A stretch of DNA of 64,000 bases, from assembly GCF_963082655.1 (NCBI RefSeq), contig NC_081556.1, positions 151,194,501 through 151,258,500 on the forward strand, written 5' to 3'. Every line of letters begins with the position of its first letter. Position 1 is the stretch's first letter. Made by a program: the position numbers and the translations under genes. Under the pieces are notes generated by a model. That model had not been told where the DNA came from. It ran no database searches and saw only the letters and a program-made list of their open reading frames with translations. Shown here piece after piece: positions 1 through 23,850 of this stretch. The stretch comes from Stomoxys calcitrans. Its lineage: Eukaryota > Arthropoda > Insecta > Diptera > Muscidae.

Positions 1-487
1 TAATCGTTTGGTTCCTTGGAAGCAGCTCAAAATATACCACACCCTTTCAATCCCACCAAACAGACAGCATAACCTTCTTTTGGTGGATATCAGCCTTAGA
101 AGTGGTTTGAGCTGGTTCACCATGCTTGGACCATGATCGTTTTCGACTAACGTTGTTGTAAACAATCCATTTTTCATCTCCAGTTATGATTCGTTTTAAA
201 CACGGATCGAATTCATTGTGTTTAAGGTGCATATCACAAGCGTTGATTCGGTTTGTTAAATGAATTTCTTTCAATACATGTGGTACCCATATTAAAATTG
301 ACGCCAAACAAACAAATGTAAACAAAATTTCGCGCCCTTTTTTTCTAAAGCAAGTTAAAAGTAACATCTGATAACTGACAGAAGAAAGAATGCAATTACA
401 GAGTCACAAGCCGTTGAAAACATTTGTCAACGCCGACTATATTACTACTATTGTATATTACCGACAATTACTTTTTGGACAACCAAA
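1..487 (-). mobile_element. mariner transposon remnant, runs off the window edge
   Basis: Translation of the minus strand over 367-47 and on to the edge gives a mariner-type transposase piece. It has TGDEKW (first catalytic Asp) and WWD (second catalytic Asp), followed after a TGA by KGVVYFELLPRNQTI. The TGA stands where the family has Trp, so the gene is broken. The N-terminal helix-turn-helix region is missing: the leader joins directly to the WVPHVL region. The outer end at about 460-487 is a diverged form of the inverted terminal repeat seen in the MITEs at 22026, 30480 and 44811, followed by TA. Confidence 0.85.
47..367 (-). pseudogene. mariner transposase fragment
   Basis: This is an open stretch of 106 codons holding the first two Asp motifs of the DDE/D catalytic domain and no DNA-binding domain. 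It ends at a TGA directly after WWD, and the same frame stays readable to the window edge. It is non-functional as it stands. The deletion of the N-terminus and the stop are both visible in the sequence; the family assignment rests on motif order. Confidence 0.8.
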
Positions 488-855
488 TAGCATCTATAAC
501 ACCACATCGAAATATCCATTTCCGACCCTATAAAGAATATATATTTTTAGATCAGCGAAAAATCTAAGATGATCTAGCCATGTCCGTCCGTCTGTCTGTT
601 GAAATCACGCTGCAGTCTTTTAAAATAGAGATATTGAGCTGAAATTTTCCACAGACTCTTTTTTTTTTGTCCATAAGCAGGTTAAGTTCGAATATGGGCT
701 TTATCGGACTATATCTTGGTATAGCCCCCATATAGACCGATCCGCCGATTAAGTGTCTTAGGCCATAAAAGCCACATTTATTATCCGATTTTGTTGAAAT
801 TTGCAACAGTGAGTTGTGTTAGAACCTTTGACGTCCTTCTTAAATTTTTCCCAGA
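488..855 (-). repeat. family B tandem-repeat element, 3' fragment
   Basis: This is the reverse complement of the right part of the complete element at 11383-12476. It has the same GACGGACGGACA-like tract (here inverted, 585-600), the same 'aaagtttcagctcaatatctcc' region in diverged form, and a 'ctatatagaccgatc' unit. It is cut off by LINE sequence at about 850. Confidence 0.7.
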
Positions 856-1027
856 TCGGTCGACCATCACAGTCAGCTCAGTATTCACCTCACGCGTATT
901 TGTAGTGAACAATGTGACTGAAGATTTGATGGCAGATATCTTCAGATTTCTTACAGCAAAATATGAGGCAAATTCGTTGAGGTAGATGCCAACAATGGGT
1001 GTGGGGCCTGATGCCATGATCGTACAA

Positions 1028-2290
1028 TCATCCGTATATGATACGATCTCTATGACGTCTGGAGGGAGTGGAATGGAGGATAGGTGGGGGGTCTGATGCC
1101 ATGATCGTACAATCGTCCGTATATGATACGATCTTTATACCGTCTGGAGGGGGTGGAATGAAGGATAGGTAGAGGTTAAACAGTGCCAGAACAGGAACTT
1201 GAGGAACTCCCTGTTTCACTCTACGGTGCTTCGACTTGTTATCCCTAAATTCCACAAATGACTGGCGGCCACACAGATAATTCGCGATCAAACGTTTCAG
1301 ACCTAGCTAAAGGAACGTGTTGGCGATGTCGAATGCCTTCGACAGGCCCAGTGCCAAGAGGACCGTCCTATCACATGGCCTGGGCTGATTGAAGCCACGA
1401 CAAATGTGTGCGGTGATGGCAAGCAAAGCAGTTGTTGTGCTGTGCAGTCTCCGAAATCCGTGTTGATGCTCGGCGAATGGAAATTCTCATACGAGGCTCG
1501 GGAGGAGTAATGCCTCAAGCGTCTTAGCCACTGGTGAGAGAAGGGAGATCGGTCTGTACGACTCCCCCAAACTCGGGTCTTTACCAGGCTTCAGTAGCGG
1601 GATCACTCTGCCCATTTTCCAGTCATCGGGAACTATAAGAGTGTTCAATGACAGGTTAAGGACAGTGGTAAGGTACTCAACTCCAGGTAAATCCAGATTC
1701 TTCAGCATCAATGTAGAGATTCCGTCGGGGCCCAACGCCTTGGAAGATTTGGCGCTACGGATGACATTCGTTACTTCGCATACGGTAAATTGTGATGACT
1801 GTTCATCGGCTCGGAGACCACGAATACGGCGAATGGCTCTCCTCTTTGCCCTGTCTCTCTCGGGATGCACAATAAATTGCCGGTTGAACAACCTGGCGCA
1901 TCTCTTCGGATCACTCACGGTTATCTCGCCAAAAGTGACTGAGGTCCTGTCGTCCCGTCTACCGGGGTTCGAGAGAGACTTAACAGTGGCCCACAGTTTG
2001 CCTGCACCGGTGCCTAAGTTACATTGCTCCAAGTGTTCCAGCCACAAATTCCGCTTATGTTCGTTGACTACCCTGTTTATTTCCAGATTCAGCTCGCTGA
2101 TTCTAGGGTTAGCGGGGTCCATAGCACGAATCCCATCACGCTCGTCTGCGAGTACCACTGCTTGCGCCGGGAAATTGGGTCGCACTTGCGGTATTCGACC
2201 GGCTGGTATAAAGCGAGCGGCTGCTGCGTTGATGATGTCTCGGAATTTCCTCTCGGCCACAAGCACATCAGAGGGGGGGTGGCAGTTCAT
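1028..2290 (-). pseudogene. LINE reverse transcriptase, frameshifted
   Basis: The frame from 2290 to 1487 carries the N-terminal part of the RT: the KLWATVKSLSN linker, SSKALGPDGISTLMLKN and PLLKPGKDPSLGESYRPISLLSP. The rest continues out of frame: a GFRRLHST-like segment near 1440, CGRQSFVEFRDNKSK and RVKQGVPQ at 1290-1200, then SYTDDCTIMAS at about 1050. The YTDD Asp pair is the RT active site. At least two frameshifts make this copy inactive. Confidence 0.8.
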
Positions 2291-2455
2291 TGAAGCGGCG
2301 ATTGGTATACTCTCTGAAGCCGGTCCAATTGGCCTTCTTGTAATTGATGAACGTCCGGCGCTCAGAGGTTATGAAGTCGGGTGGTCGGTCGATGGTGGGG
2401 ATTATGGGGAGGTGGTCTGACCCCAAAGAGATGACGGCTTGCCAGGATACGTCAC

Positions 2456-3361
2456 TCAGGAGATCCTCGTAATCCTGCTGGGGGCATCCTCATTTACCGT
2501 GCAAAACGTGGAGCTATCTATCTGCTCTGCCAAAGCTATGCCACGCTGGTCGTTACCTAGGGGAGAATGCCATGACGAGTGATGTGCATTAAAATCCCCC
2601 AGAACCAGACGACTATGGCCAGATAGCAACCCACTTATGTCGGGGTTGTAGGCCTGGCCATTAATCGGGACACAGCTACCAACCGGCGGTATATACACGT
2701 TGTATATCTCTATCTCGGCAGTACCAGACCTGGCTGCTACCCCCATACATTCCATGTATGGGTCACTAGCGTGAAGCGCAGGCGAGATAGGTCTATACTG
2801 CACGGAATGGTGTATAACGAAGGCCAATCCCCCACCTCCATTCCTTGAGCGATCCTTACGTAGCACGTTGTAGCCGTGACAACTGTGCAAGCTGCAGGTG
2901 TTAGTCAGCTTTGTCTCCTGGATCGCTGCGACCGATATGCTCTTCTGACTCATAAAATCTACAATCTCATCAATCTTGCCACGCAGTCCGTTGCAGTTTA
3001 ACTGCAAGAACGATACACTTCCCGGCACTGGCCTGGCAATAGTAGGGCTAGGGTGCTGTCGTTGCATAAATTGCCGTACGGGAGAGGTCGGGGGGGTCAC
3101 ATAGTCCGACGACGAGGACGCCGAAGGCGACGACGGCGACGCTTGTGACCCACTGCTGGCTATGTTCGCACAGCACCTAGCGACATAGCCAGTATGACTA
3201 TACTCCCGTAGCGAAGTTAGGCCAGAGCAAGAACGGAAGTGTACCCACTCCAAGCACCGGTTACACCTCACCGACACTGACCAATGATGAAGGCGGTTCT
3301 GGCAAACGGAACAGAACCAGGGTCCGGGGTTCTTTTCAATCCCGGCACGGACCAAAAGCAT
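2456..3361 (-). pseudogene. LINE ORF: 2A-like motif, PHD finger, AP endonuclease
   Basis: The 301-codon frame starts at ATG 3361. Residues 6-14 read AGIEKNPGP, a 2A-like peptide. A Cys/His cluster (WFCSVC ... CNRC ... WVHFRSC) typical of PHD fingers follows at about residues 15-65. A Ser/Pro-rich linker then leads to an exonuclease-endonuclease-phosphatase domain: SVSFLQLNCNGLRGK, IQETKL, NGGGGLAFV, LVLGDFNAHHSSWHS. The frame ends early at about 2456; endonuclease C-terminal coding sequence and an RT linker continue in other frames down to 2290. The endonuclease would nick target DNA for target-primed reverse transcription. Confidence 0.8.
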
Positions 3362-3420
3362 ACGGAGAAGGCACTCCGGGATGTGCCTCTCCCATGACGA
3401 AAAAAGACGAACACTTACAC

Positions 3421-3490
3421 TGGGGCGGCAGCCCTTGCCGATTCCATCGGGTCAATCCGGTGCGTACAACCGGCTGCCATGGGATTACAA
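3421..3490 (-). repeat. LINE 5' leader motif
   Basis: The minus strand just upstream of the LINE ORF holds the GGCTGCCGCC / CCGGTTGTACG-type leader. The same leader occurs by itself at 5475, 5785, 20775, 24455, 29560, 33800, 37355 and 43185. Confidence 0.7.
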
Positions 3491-3518
3491 ATCGGTCTAT
3501 ATTTTTTTTTTTTTTTTA

Positions 3519-4290
3519 AATCGGTCTATAAAAAGATATAGTCCCCATAAAAACCGATCCTCCGATTTGACTTCTTGAGCCTCTAGTAGCCTCCATTTTC
3601 ATCCGATTTGGCTGAAATTTGGAACAAAGACTTGAGTTGTGACTTCCAACATCCATGCCAAGTACGATCCAAGTCGGTCTATAAACAGATATAGCCCCCA
3701 TATAAACCGATGCCCTGATTTGACTTCTTGAGCCCCTAGAAGCCTCCATTTTCATCCGATTTGGCTGAAATTTGGAACAAAGACTTGAGTTGTGACTTCC
3801 AATATCCAGGCCAAATATGATCCTTATCGGTCTACAAACAGATATAGCCCCCATATAAACCGATCCCCGGATTAGACTTCTTCATCCCTTAGAAGCCTCC
3901 ATTTTCATCCGATTTGGCTGAAATTTGGAGCAAACACTTATGTTATGACTTCCAACCAATATTCATGCCAAGTATGATCCGAATCTGTCTATAAAAAGAT
4001 ATAGCCCCCATAAAAACCCATGCCCCGATTTGACTTCTTGAGCCCCTAGAAGCCTCCATTTTCATCCGATTTGGCTGAAATTTGGAACAAAGACTTGAGT
4101 TGTGACTTCCAACATCCATGCCAAGTATGATTCAAATCGGTCTATAAAAAGATATAGCCCCCATATAAACCGATGTCCGGATTTGACTCCTTCAGTCCTT
4201 AGAAGCCTTAATTTTCACCTGATTTGGTTGAAATTTTGCTTATGACTTACAACATCAGTGCCAAGTTTTATCCAAATCCGTCAATATGGT
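3519..4290 (-). repeat. family A tandem-repeat element, array only
   Basis: About five units of 152-157 bp lie in tandem, each holding 'cccatataaaccgat', 'gacttcttgagcc' and 'catccgatttggctgaaattt'. The minus strand is open across two units (3854-3516). Neither element terminus is present. Confidence 0.8.
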
Positions 4291-5256
4291 GAAAAGTTCA
4301 AACACTTGTTTGTTCTATTTTATAAATATGTTTATTTTTTGAAAATTTTCACATTTAAAAAGTTGCAACATTTTCCAAATTGTTATTGCTATGTCTGTAA
4401 AGTGTAGTCAAAGTGTGTTAAATATGTGTTTTTGTATAACATTTGCATTAGATATAATGTATGTATGGACAAGATTGAGTATGTTTGTTTGTGGTGTGTA
4501 TGTTATGTGTATTATGGGTATATGTTGTATAGATTTAAAACTTAACATTATTTATTGTTTGATATTGTTTTAGTTTTTGTCTCATTTATAATCTTAAGAT
4601 TCCAAAACGAAAGGAAAAAGGTTAACAACAACAGACATTTTGAAGACGCCTAAGCATTTAATGTTTTTTTTTTTTTTTATTTAAAATCCTTTACATACAA
4701 TACAAGCAGCTTGAAAATGTATTTCAAAATATTTAATCCTTTATCGGTATTTCTTTTTTTAGCAGGGATTTTTATGTTTAATGTGTTTTTAAATACTCAA
4801 TAATAGATTTAAATAATAGCTACAATATCAATGTTTTTATCATAAATAAATAAATAAAATTTAAATAAAATAAAAACACAATGTAAATGTGAATGTATGC
4901 AGTATGAAATAGGCGGTGAATGTTTTAAAAACAAAAATAAAAAAAATACATAGAAATAATGATAATAACTGGGGTACTTTTTGGTTTGCTTCATTACTAA
5001 AACAGCAGGTCCTGAGTTAATTAGAACAAGAACTTTTGATATATAACTAAAAAAATGGAAAAAACACAAGTAAAAATTAAAGCTTTTTTTCGACCACATG
5101 GAGGTAACACACATGTGAGGCTTTGTTTTCGAAAACTGTTGCGATATATAAAAGTGTGGCGCTTTAAGATCGGCATCGACATTATCTAAAATAAAATTTA
5201 GACTAAAGTGCAATACTTTAAACTATATAATAAAAATTCTATAAAATATATATACA
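4291..5256. other. AT-rich intergenic stretch, no gene seen
   Basis: Homopolymer runs and low-complexity AT sequence. The open frames (for example 4391-4573 and 4809-5213) have low-complexity Phe/Ile/Tyr-rich translations and no recognisable domain. Confidence 0.6.
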
Positions 5257-5474
5257 GTGACTCACATAAGTATTCGTTTTTCAATGTTTATCGAGATGCG
5301 CAAAGACGTATATAAAAAAGCAAACCTATGCCAAAAAATTAAAAAAAAATATCTTCATTTTATTATCTCTTAGGTTAAAGAAAAAAAAAACTACAAATTT
5401 TGCTCACAAAAGTATTCGCCGGTAAATGCATCACAAAGTTAGCACTATATATTGATTATATTTAGAACTTTTTA

Positions 5475-5572
5475 TGGTTGTTGTTGTAGTAGCAGTGTGT
5501 GGTACACTGAGGCGGCAGCCCTTGCCGATGAAGGAATTCATCGGGTCAATCCTGTACACATGCCATGGGATT
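5475..5572 (+). repeat. LINE-leader-derived short repeat
   Basis: It reads gttgttgttgtagtagcag, then the leader motif ending 'catgccatgggattg'. This is the inverse of the form that ends in a CAACAACAAC tail. Confidence 0.65.
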
Positions 5573-5784
5573 GAACTTTCTATGGTAATCCTTATTGGCA
5601 CGGGAAATCTGTGATCTCATTTGGGGTCCCGGAAAGGACTCCAAACTCAAACAAATTTCATCCAGTTCAACCTTTAAATAAATGCCGCAGGAAGAATGGA
5701 ACAAAACCACTCCAGAAATGTGTTGAAAATTCGTAGAATCAAATCGAATCAAGGCTATTAAAGGCCATCTGAGCTTATAAGGTT

Positions 5785-5885
5785 TTGCCATGGCAGCCGG
5801 TTGTTCGTACACCCTTTGGATTCCATCATCAGCAAGGGCTGCCGCCTCAGTGTACAACACACTGCTGCAAAAACAACAACAACCA
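5785..5885 (-). repeat. LINE-leader-derived short repeat, opposite orientation
   Basis: It reads 'gccatggcagccggttg' ... 'gccgcctcagtgtacaac' and ends in an ACAACAACAAC-type tail. With the copy at 5475 it brackets about 210 bp of otherwise unplaced sequence. Confidence 0.65.
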
Positions 5886-6082
5886 TACAAAGTACTAAAT
5901 GTGATCAATATAAAGTCCTTACTTTTCAATAAATTTACCGACGAATACTTTTGTGAACAAGATTTTTTTTTGTTGTTTTCTATTAATCCTTAGAAATAAT
6001 ATGAAGATATTTTTTCCTATTTTTTTTTTTTTTGGGCATAGTTCGCTTCTTTATATACTTCTTTAAGCAAATTTATATTTTT

Positions 6083-6440
6083 CAAATTGTTTGCCTGTTA
6101 GGGCGAAGATCATTTAATTTTTTTATTTTTTTTTCTGTTGCTCTTTCGTGACGAGCTCAATGATCGGAGATTGTAAATGGAAAAGGAAAGCCAGAGATAG
6201 CAACACACACCAACCACTATGGGATGGATTTCATCTACGGTTAGCAGACTTTTCAACCATATTAGGTGTGTTGGCTTCAAGGGCCGTGACTATCTATGAT
6301 ACAATTACAACATTAACCACACTCGACAACCCTGTCTATTAGCTATACTTTTTCCCAATGCATGTGTTTTTGTGTAATGAAAGACTTTTTTTCTGTGACA
6401 ATTAAACCACTTCCGTGGTACACATGATTCTGTGAATCTG
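6083..6440 (+). repeat. SINE family 2 body
   Basis: It matches, in inverse orientation, 41760-42130: shared 'cctgttagggcgaagatcatt', 'gagatagcaacacacaccaacc' in part, and 'cccaatgcatgtgtttttgtgtaatga'. It lies just beyond the likely 3' end of Pfk. Confidence 0.6.
6122..6127 (-). terminator. possible Pfk poly(A) signal
   Basis: AATAAA on the minus strand, 526 bp beyond the Pfk stop. It lies inside SINE-like sequence, so it is only a candidate. Confidence 0.3.
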
Positions 6441-6652
6441 TTGGAATATTTATAGTTTTACAAAAAATCCAAAATATCTGAAGAAAACAGAAAAACGAAT
6501 ATTTAAGTGAGTCAATGTATATGTGCAAAAAAAAAGGTTTAGCAAATATCAAGTAGCTTTTCAGTGGAGTTTTTCAATTGGCTGGCTGGCAATCTAAAAC
6601 ATCATCATGGGCATGTGAGTGATTTTGCTGTCTGCTCGAATGATCCAAATGT

Positions 6653-20019
<13,367 letters not shown>

Positions 20020-20774
20020 TTTCACTTGCTTGCTTTTTTAGGAATCGATTTAAATTAATTTAATTTTTGAAATTAGTTTTATAACAACGGTTTATTTGGT
20101 GGTCTTCTCACTCTCCCCAACACACACGCACTTTTATGTATACTCGAGAAAAACTACCGTTGAAAATGAAATTGAAATTACAGCACTACTAAATAATTTG
20201 CCTGTTTTGTTTGCCTTTTCGTTTTCCAAGGAAGCTTTGATGGGTGCTTGGATTATTTAGTTACACTGACACTAGATCACTGGCTAATGGATATTATTAT
20301 TAATTTTTTATTTTTATTTTCTGCTCCACAAAAAGGCTGCTCCACAGTTCCGTGCAGCCGAAATATATGTGTATTTAAGAAGGTGACACTCACTAGAGAG
20401 TTTGACGTTTCAAGGTGACCTTTGGCGGTTTGTTGAGACAGCTGATTCAGAAAATTTTTGAATTCAGAGTTGCCGTTTGGTCTTTTGTGGAAAAATTTGG
20501 TTAAATAGCATGGCTCAATAATTAAAGCTTGTTTCACGCTTGTTAAGGGTTGGTATTCTATTCTGCTTTCGACATAACCGCGAAAATTTTTCATTGTTTC
20601 GCAAACGAAATTTGACAGCAATCAAATGTTTTTATTTCCATAACAAAACACTTTTTTTTTAACTGCACCTATTGTTTTCTCTATTTAATACAATTTTTGC
20701 AAATAAATAAAGAAAAACGAACCATTGAATCCCAATAAAACAAACAGAATTAGTTTCAAGTATTGCCACTTTAA
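20020..20774. promoter_or_regulatory. Pfk 5' leader and presumed promoter region
   Basis: Sequence upstream of the Pfk ATG. The start context is GTGAAAATG. A minus-strand TATACATAAAAG at about 20130 could be a TATA box. The transcription start cannot be fixed from sequence, and the 114-codon minus-strand frame at 20277-20621 has no recognisable domain. Confidence 0.35.
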
Positions 20775-20872
20775 TTTGTTGTTGTAGCAGTGTGTTGTAC
20801 ACTGCGGCAGCAGCCCTTGCCAATGAAGGACTCCATTGGTTCAATCCGGTACGTACAACCGGCTGCCGCGGG
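20775..20872 (+). repeat. LINE-leader-derived short repeat
   Basis: It reads 'ttgttgttgtagcagtgtgttgtacactgc', then 'cagcccttgcc' and 'gtacaaccggctgcc'. Same unit as at 24455 and 37355. Confidence 0.7.
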
Positions 20873-21024
20873 AATGGTTTTAATTTTAATTTAATTTTTT
20901 CACAATTTTCCTCACTATAAGTAGATTACTACTTTTCCACCGATTTTTAGCCAACGTTTCGCAGCATGGAAACGTGAACAGAATACCCTGCTTAAGATGT
21001 CAGATTTATATTTACGTTAGTACG

Positions 21025-21440
21025 TTTCATTGAAATTTTGTCTTTAGAGAAACTTTCGTAGAAATTACGTCTTGAGAGAAAATTTCATTGTGATTTTGTC
21101 TTGAGAGAAAATTTTATCGAAATTTTGTCTTTAGAAAAACCTATATCAAAATTACGTCTTGAAAGAAAATTTCATCGTGATTTTGTCTTGAGAGAAAATT
21201 TTATCGAAATTACGTCTTAAGAGAAAATTTCATCGTGATTTTGTCTTTAGAGAAAATCTCATCAAAATTTTATCTTAAGAGAAAATGTCATCGAAATTTT
21301 GTCTTTAGAGAAAATTTCATCGAAATTTTGTCTTAGAGAAAATTTCATCGAAATTTTGTCTTTATAGGAAATTTTATCGAAATTTTGTCTTTAAAGGAAA
21401 TTTCATCAAAATTTTGTCTCAAGAGAAAATTTCATGGAAA
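21025..21440 (+). repeat. 29-bp minisatellite, about 14 units
   Basis: Diverged tandem units with the consensus AAATTTTGTCTTTAGAGAAA plus TTTCATCG. Units towards 21300-21400 are more alike than those near 21050. It has no spacers and no coding frame. Confidence 0.85.
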
Positions 21441-22025
21441 ATTCCTCCACATACACCTGCACAAATTTCTTTGCGTTTGTTAACAACAACTTCGCTTTTG
21501 AAAATCACATTCAAGACAAAATGGCGGATTATTTGGATTTCTGCCATATGATTTTTATGTTGTTATACAAATACTTTATGTATTAAGCCATGCTATGTAA
21601 CAAAATTCCATCTAGAACATCTGAATTACACTATATAGGTCTAAAATAAAACACTTCTCACTAACAACTTTTTTTCGGTATCCCGTCACTTCTAAATAAG
21701 AATTCTAAAGAATTACGTTGCCAATATGCGAATTCAAATAAGACTTACCAGCTTTGCACCACGGTATTTATAGTCTGCCGGATTGATATTTCGTGGTAAG
21801 AGATAAGTTATCAATGCTAAAAACATTCCCATGTTAGGAAAAAAGTAAATAAAGAGTGAATGTAAAAAGAAAGCTAGTTGATATCCTCATTGGTAAGATC
21901 CAGGTAGTGGTAGTTGCCCAACAACAAAATATTGGGTGAACTATCAGTGATTAGTCAGTCCATCTCTGATTTTGTGTTACTCGCTCGCGCCATTTTTCGT
22001 TGTTTGTATTAATGATTCTTAACTA
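21441..22025. other. intergenic, nothing recognised
   Basis: No open frame with a domain and no clear match to the repeat families in the window. Confidence 0.5.
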
Positions 22026-22261
22026 TTGGGTTGCCCAAAAAGTAATTGCGGATTTTTCATATAGTTGGCGTTGACAAATTTTTTCACACCTTGTGACTCT
22101 GTAATTGCTTTCTTTCTTCTGTCAGTTATTAGGTGTTACTTTTAGCTTGCTTTAGAAAAAAAGTGTAAAAAAAGTATATTTGATTAAAGTTCATTTTAAG
22201 ATTTATTAAAAATGCATTTACTTTCTTTTAAAAAATCCGCAATCACTTTTTGGGCAATGTA
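22026..22261 (+). mobile_element. mariner-derived MITE, copy 1
   Basis: It starts TTGGGTTGCCCAAAAAGTAA after TA and ends with the inverse motif, here decayed (ACTTTTTGGGCAATG). The interior matches the mariner leader at 330-430 ('gttgacaaatttt', 'tgtgactctgtaattgc', 'ttctgtcagttat'). Confidence 0.85.
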
Positions 22262-22294
22262 ATGTAAAATAAAATTATGCCCTTCAACTAAATT

Positions 22295-22380
22295 TATTTT
22301 GTATAAATTTATAGCAGAATCCATGGTGGTGGGTTCCCAAGATTCTGCCCGGCCGAACTTAGCACGCTTTTACTTGTTTG
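22295..22380 (-). repeat. family A/B element terminus
   Basis: The inverse of the shared outer end: ACCATGGTGGTGGG, then CCCGGCCGAACTTAGCACGC and TTTTACTTGTTT. Confidence 0.7.
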
Positions 22381-22433
22381 TACTAACTCAATCGTATATT
22401 CATATTACACTAGGATTAATTGTTTTTATGTTG

Positions 22434-23044
22434 TAAAGGGTGATTTTTTTGAGGTTAGGATTTTCATGCATTAGTATTTGACAGATCACGTGGGATTTCA
22501 GACATGGTGTCAAAGAGAAAGATGCTCAGTATGCTTTGACATTTCATCATGAATAGACTTACTAACGAGCAACGCTTGCAAATCATTGAATTTTATTACC
22601 AAAATCAGTGTTCGGTTCGAAATGTGTTCATTCACCGTAACGTTGCTTCCAACAGCATCTTTGAAAAAATACGGTCCAATGATTCCACCAGCGTACAAAC
22701 CACACCAAACAGTGCATTTTTCGGGATGCATGGGCAGTTCTTGAACGGCTTCTGGTTGCTCTTCACTCCAAATGCGGCAATTTTGCTTATTTACGTAGCC
22801 ATTCAACCAGAAATGAGCCTCATCGCTGAACAAAATTTGTCAAAATTTGAACACATTTCGAACCGAACACTGATTTTGGTAATAAAATTCAATGATTTGC
22901 AAGCGTTGCTCGTTAGTAAGTCTATTCATGATGAAATGTCAAAGCATACTGAGCATCTTTCTCTTTGACACCATGTCTGAAATCCCACGTGATCTGTCAA
23001 ATACTAATGCATGAAAATCCTAACCTCAAAAAAATCACCCTTTA
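22434..23044. mobile_element. foldback element with perfect 197-bp arms and Tc1/mariner transposase core
   Basis: Arms 22434-22630 and 22848-23044 appear to be exact inverse copies, beginning TAAAGGGTGATTTTTTTGAG. Each arm contains the same start of a transposase-like frame (MNRLTNEQRLQIIEFYYQNQ). The 217-bp centre, minus strand, encodes MFSDEAHFWLNGYVNKQNCR, then TVWCGLYAGGIIGPYFF, the first catalytic Asp region of a Tc1/mariner-type transposase. Confidence 0.88.
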
Positions 23045-23461
23045 CTTTTAAGCATTTAGCGTAAAAAAAGGAATTTATTTATTTCACATGTTTTTAGCTT
23101 AAGCCTAGTACTGAGTTTGACTTTTCACACGAACAACTGTCAAAATGTACATATTTTACTGCTGTGTTTATCAACTAATAATATTAAATGACTTGTTTTT
23201 GTGAAAAATTGATCGTTTTGCTCTAATAATCTGCAAAAGCAAAACAATTTAATTAGTAAATATGTCCTGTTGGAAGGTTTTTGGGGGTGGTTCGCCCCAC
23301 AGACACTTTGGGCCAAATTTTTATGTTAGATTCGTACTCCCAAAATGTCCTAATCGTGCTACATGTCACTTTTGGTTTATTTTTTTTTTTTGGGTGGGGC
23401 TTTCCCCCAGGTTTTTCAACCCAAAATTTTATACCAAATTTGGGTTACCATAAGGGTGTGT
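23045..23461. repeat. intergenic, with an unclassified GC-richer repeat from 23255
   Basis: 'gggggtggttcgcccc' and 'gggtggggctttcccccagg' resemble 17560-17790 and the continuation at 23850-23890. The run is broken by SINE family 3. Confidence 0.4.
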
Positions 23462-23850
23462 CGGGATAGCTGTGAGCACCACACAGGCAGGAGGTCCGAT
23501 CTGTGTGGTGTTTATTGCTGTCACGAGAAGCTTAGCTGCGAGCTACCGGTCTACAGGTTGCAGATAATGAAATGCTCCAAACGGAGTAGCTGCAACGGCA
23601 GTCGCAGACAATCAGCGGTATTGAGCGGAGAGTCGCAGTGAGATATCGAGCGGCACCGGCTCTTGCACAAATACTGAGTGCCTATGATGCTCGATATGAC
23701 AAGGCGAGTTATTGCCGCCTTTAAATATCCAATGGCCAAACTGTTTCCGCGCCGATCGGGCTTAGGACCGGAACGAGCCTGCTCACCTACAGGAGCTTGA
23801 CGAGAATCGCCACCTCCGCATGCAATATGGCTACAACAACAACAACATAG
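23462..23850 (+). repeat. SINE-like family 3, near full length
   Basis: It runs from 'agctgtgagcaccacacagg' through 'caccggctcttgcacaaatac' and 'atgctcgatatgacaaggcg' to 'ggctacaacaacaacaac'. Related copies lie at 29825, 33895, 42720, 48880, 49071 and 63465. It is non-coding, and its origin (SINE or LINE 3' end) is not settled. Confidence 0.75.

Larger units (their letters stand above)
856..3490 (-). mobile_element. Jockey/CR1-like LINE, copy 1 (PHD, endonuclease, RT)
   Basis: The minus strand reads, in order: a leader (3490-3362), a PHD-like zinc finger, an APE-type endonuclease, and a reverse transcriptase with KALGPDGIS, SYRPISLLS and a YTDD active site. Frameshifts near 2456, 2285, 1490 and 1290 break the frame. 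An 85-bp tandem duplication lies at 1011-1180. The 3' terminal part is missing; compare the 3' end at 48561-48875. The family call is from domain order and motifs; the exact clade is uncertain. Confidence 0.85.
5257..6082. mobile_element. Tc1-like inverted-repeat remnant with nested LINE-leader repeats
   Basis: The left end (5257-5425) and the inverse of 5930-6075 align over about 150 bp. Both hold 'cacaaaagtattcg' and 'aatatcttcat' blocks. The left arm carries the ACATAAGTATTCG motif twice, an IR/DR-like layout. The right arm lacks its outer end and stops where a SINE begins. No transposase is left; the interior is taken by two oppositely oriented LINE-leader repeats. Confidence 0.6.

Noticed and set aside
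20277..20621. 114-codon minus-strand frame upstream of Pfk
   Set aside because: No domain and no splice signals that fit Pfk; the Pfk start at 20019 has the family's N-terminus.
21025..21440. CRISPR array
   Set aside because: The 29-bp units abut each other with no spacers, they vary, and the genome is eukaryotic.
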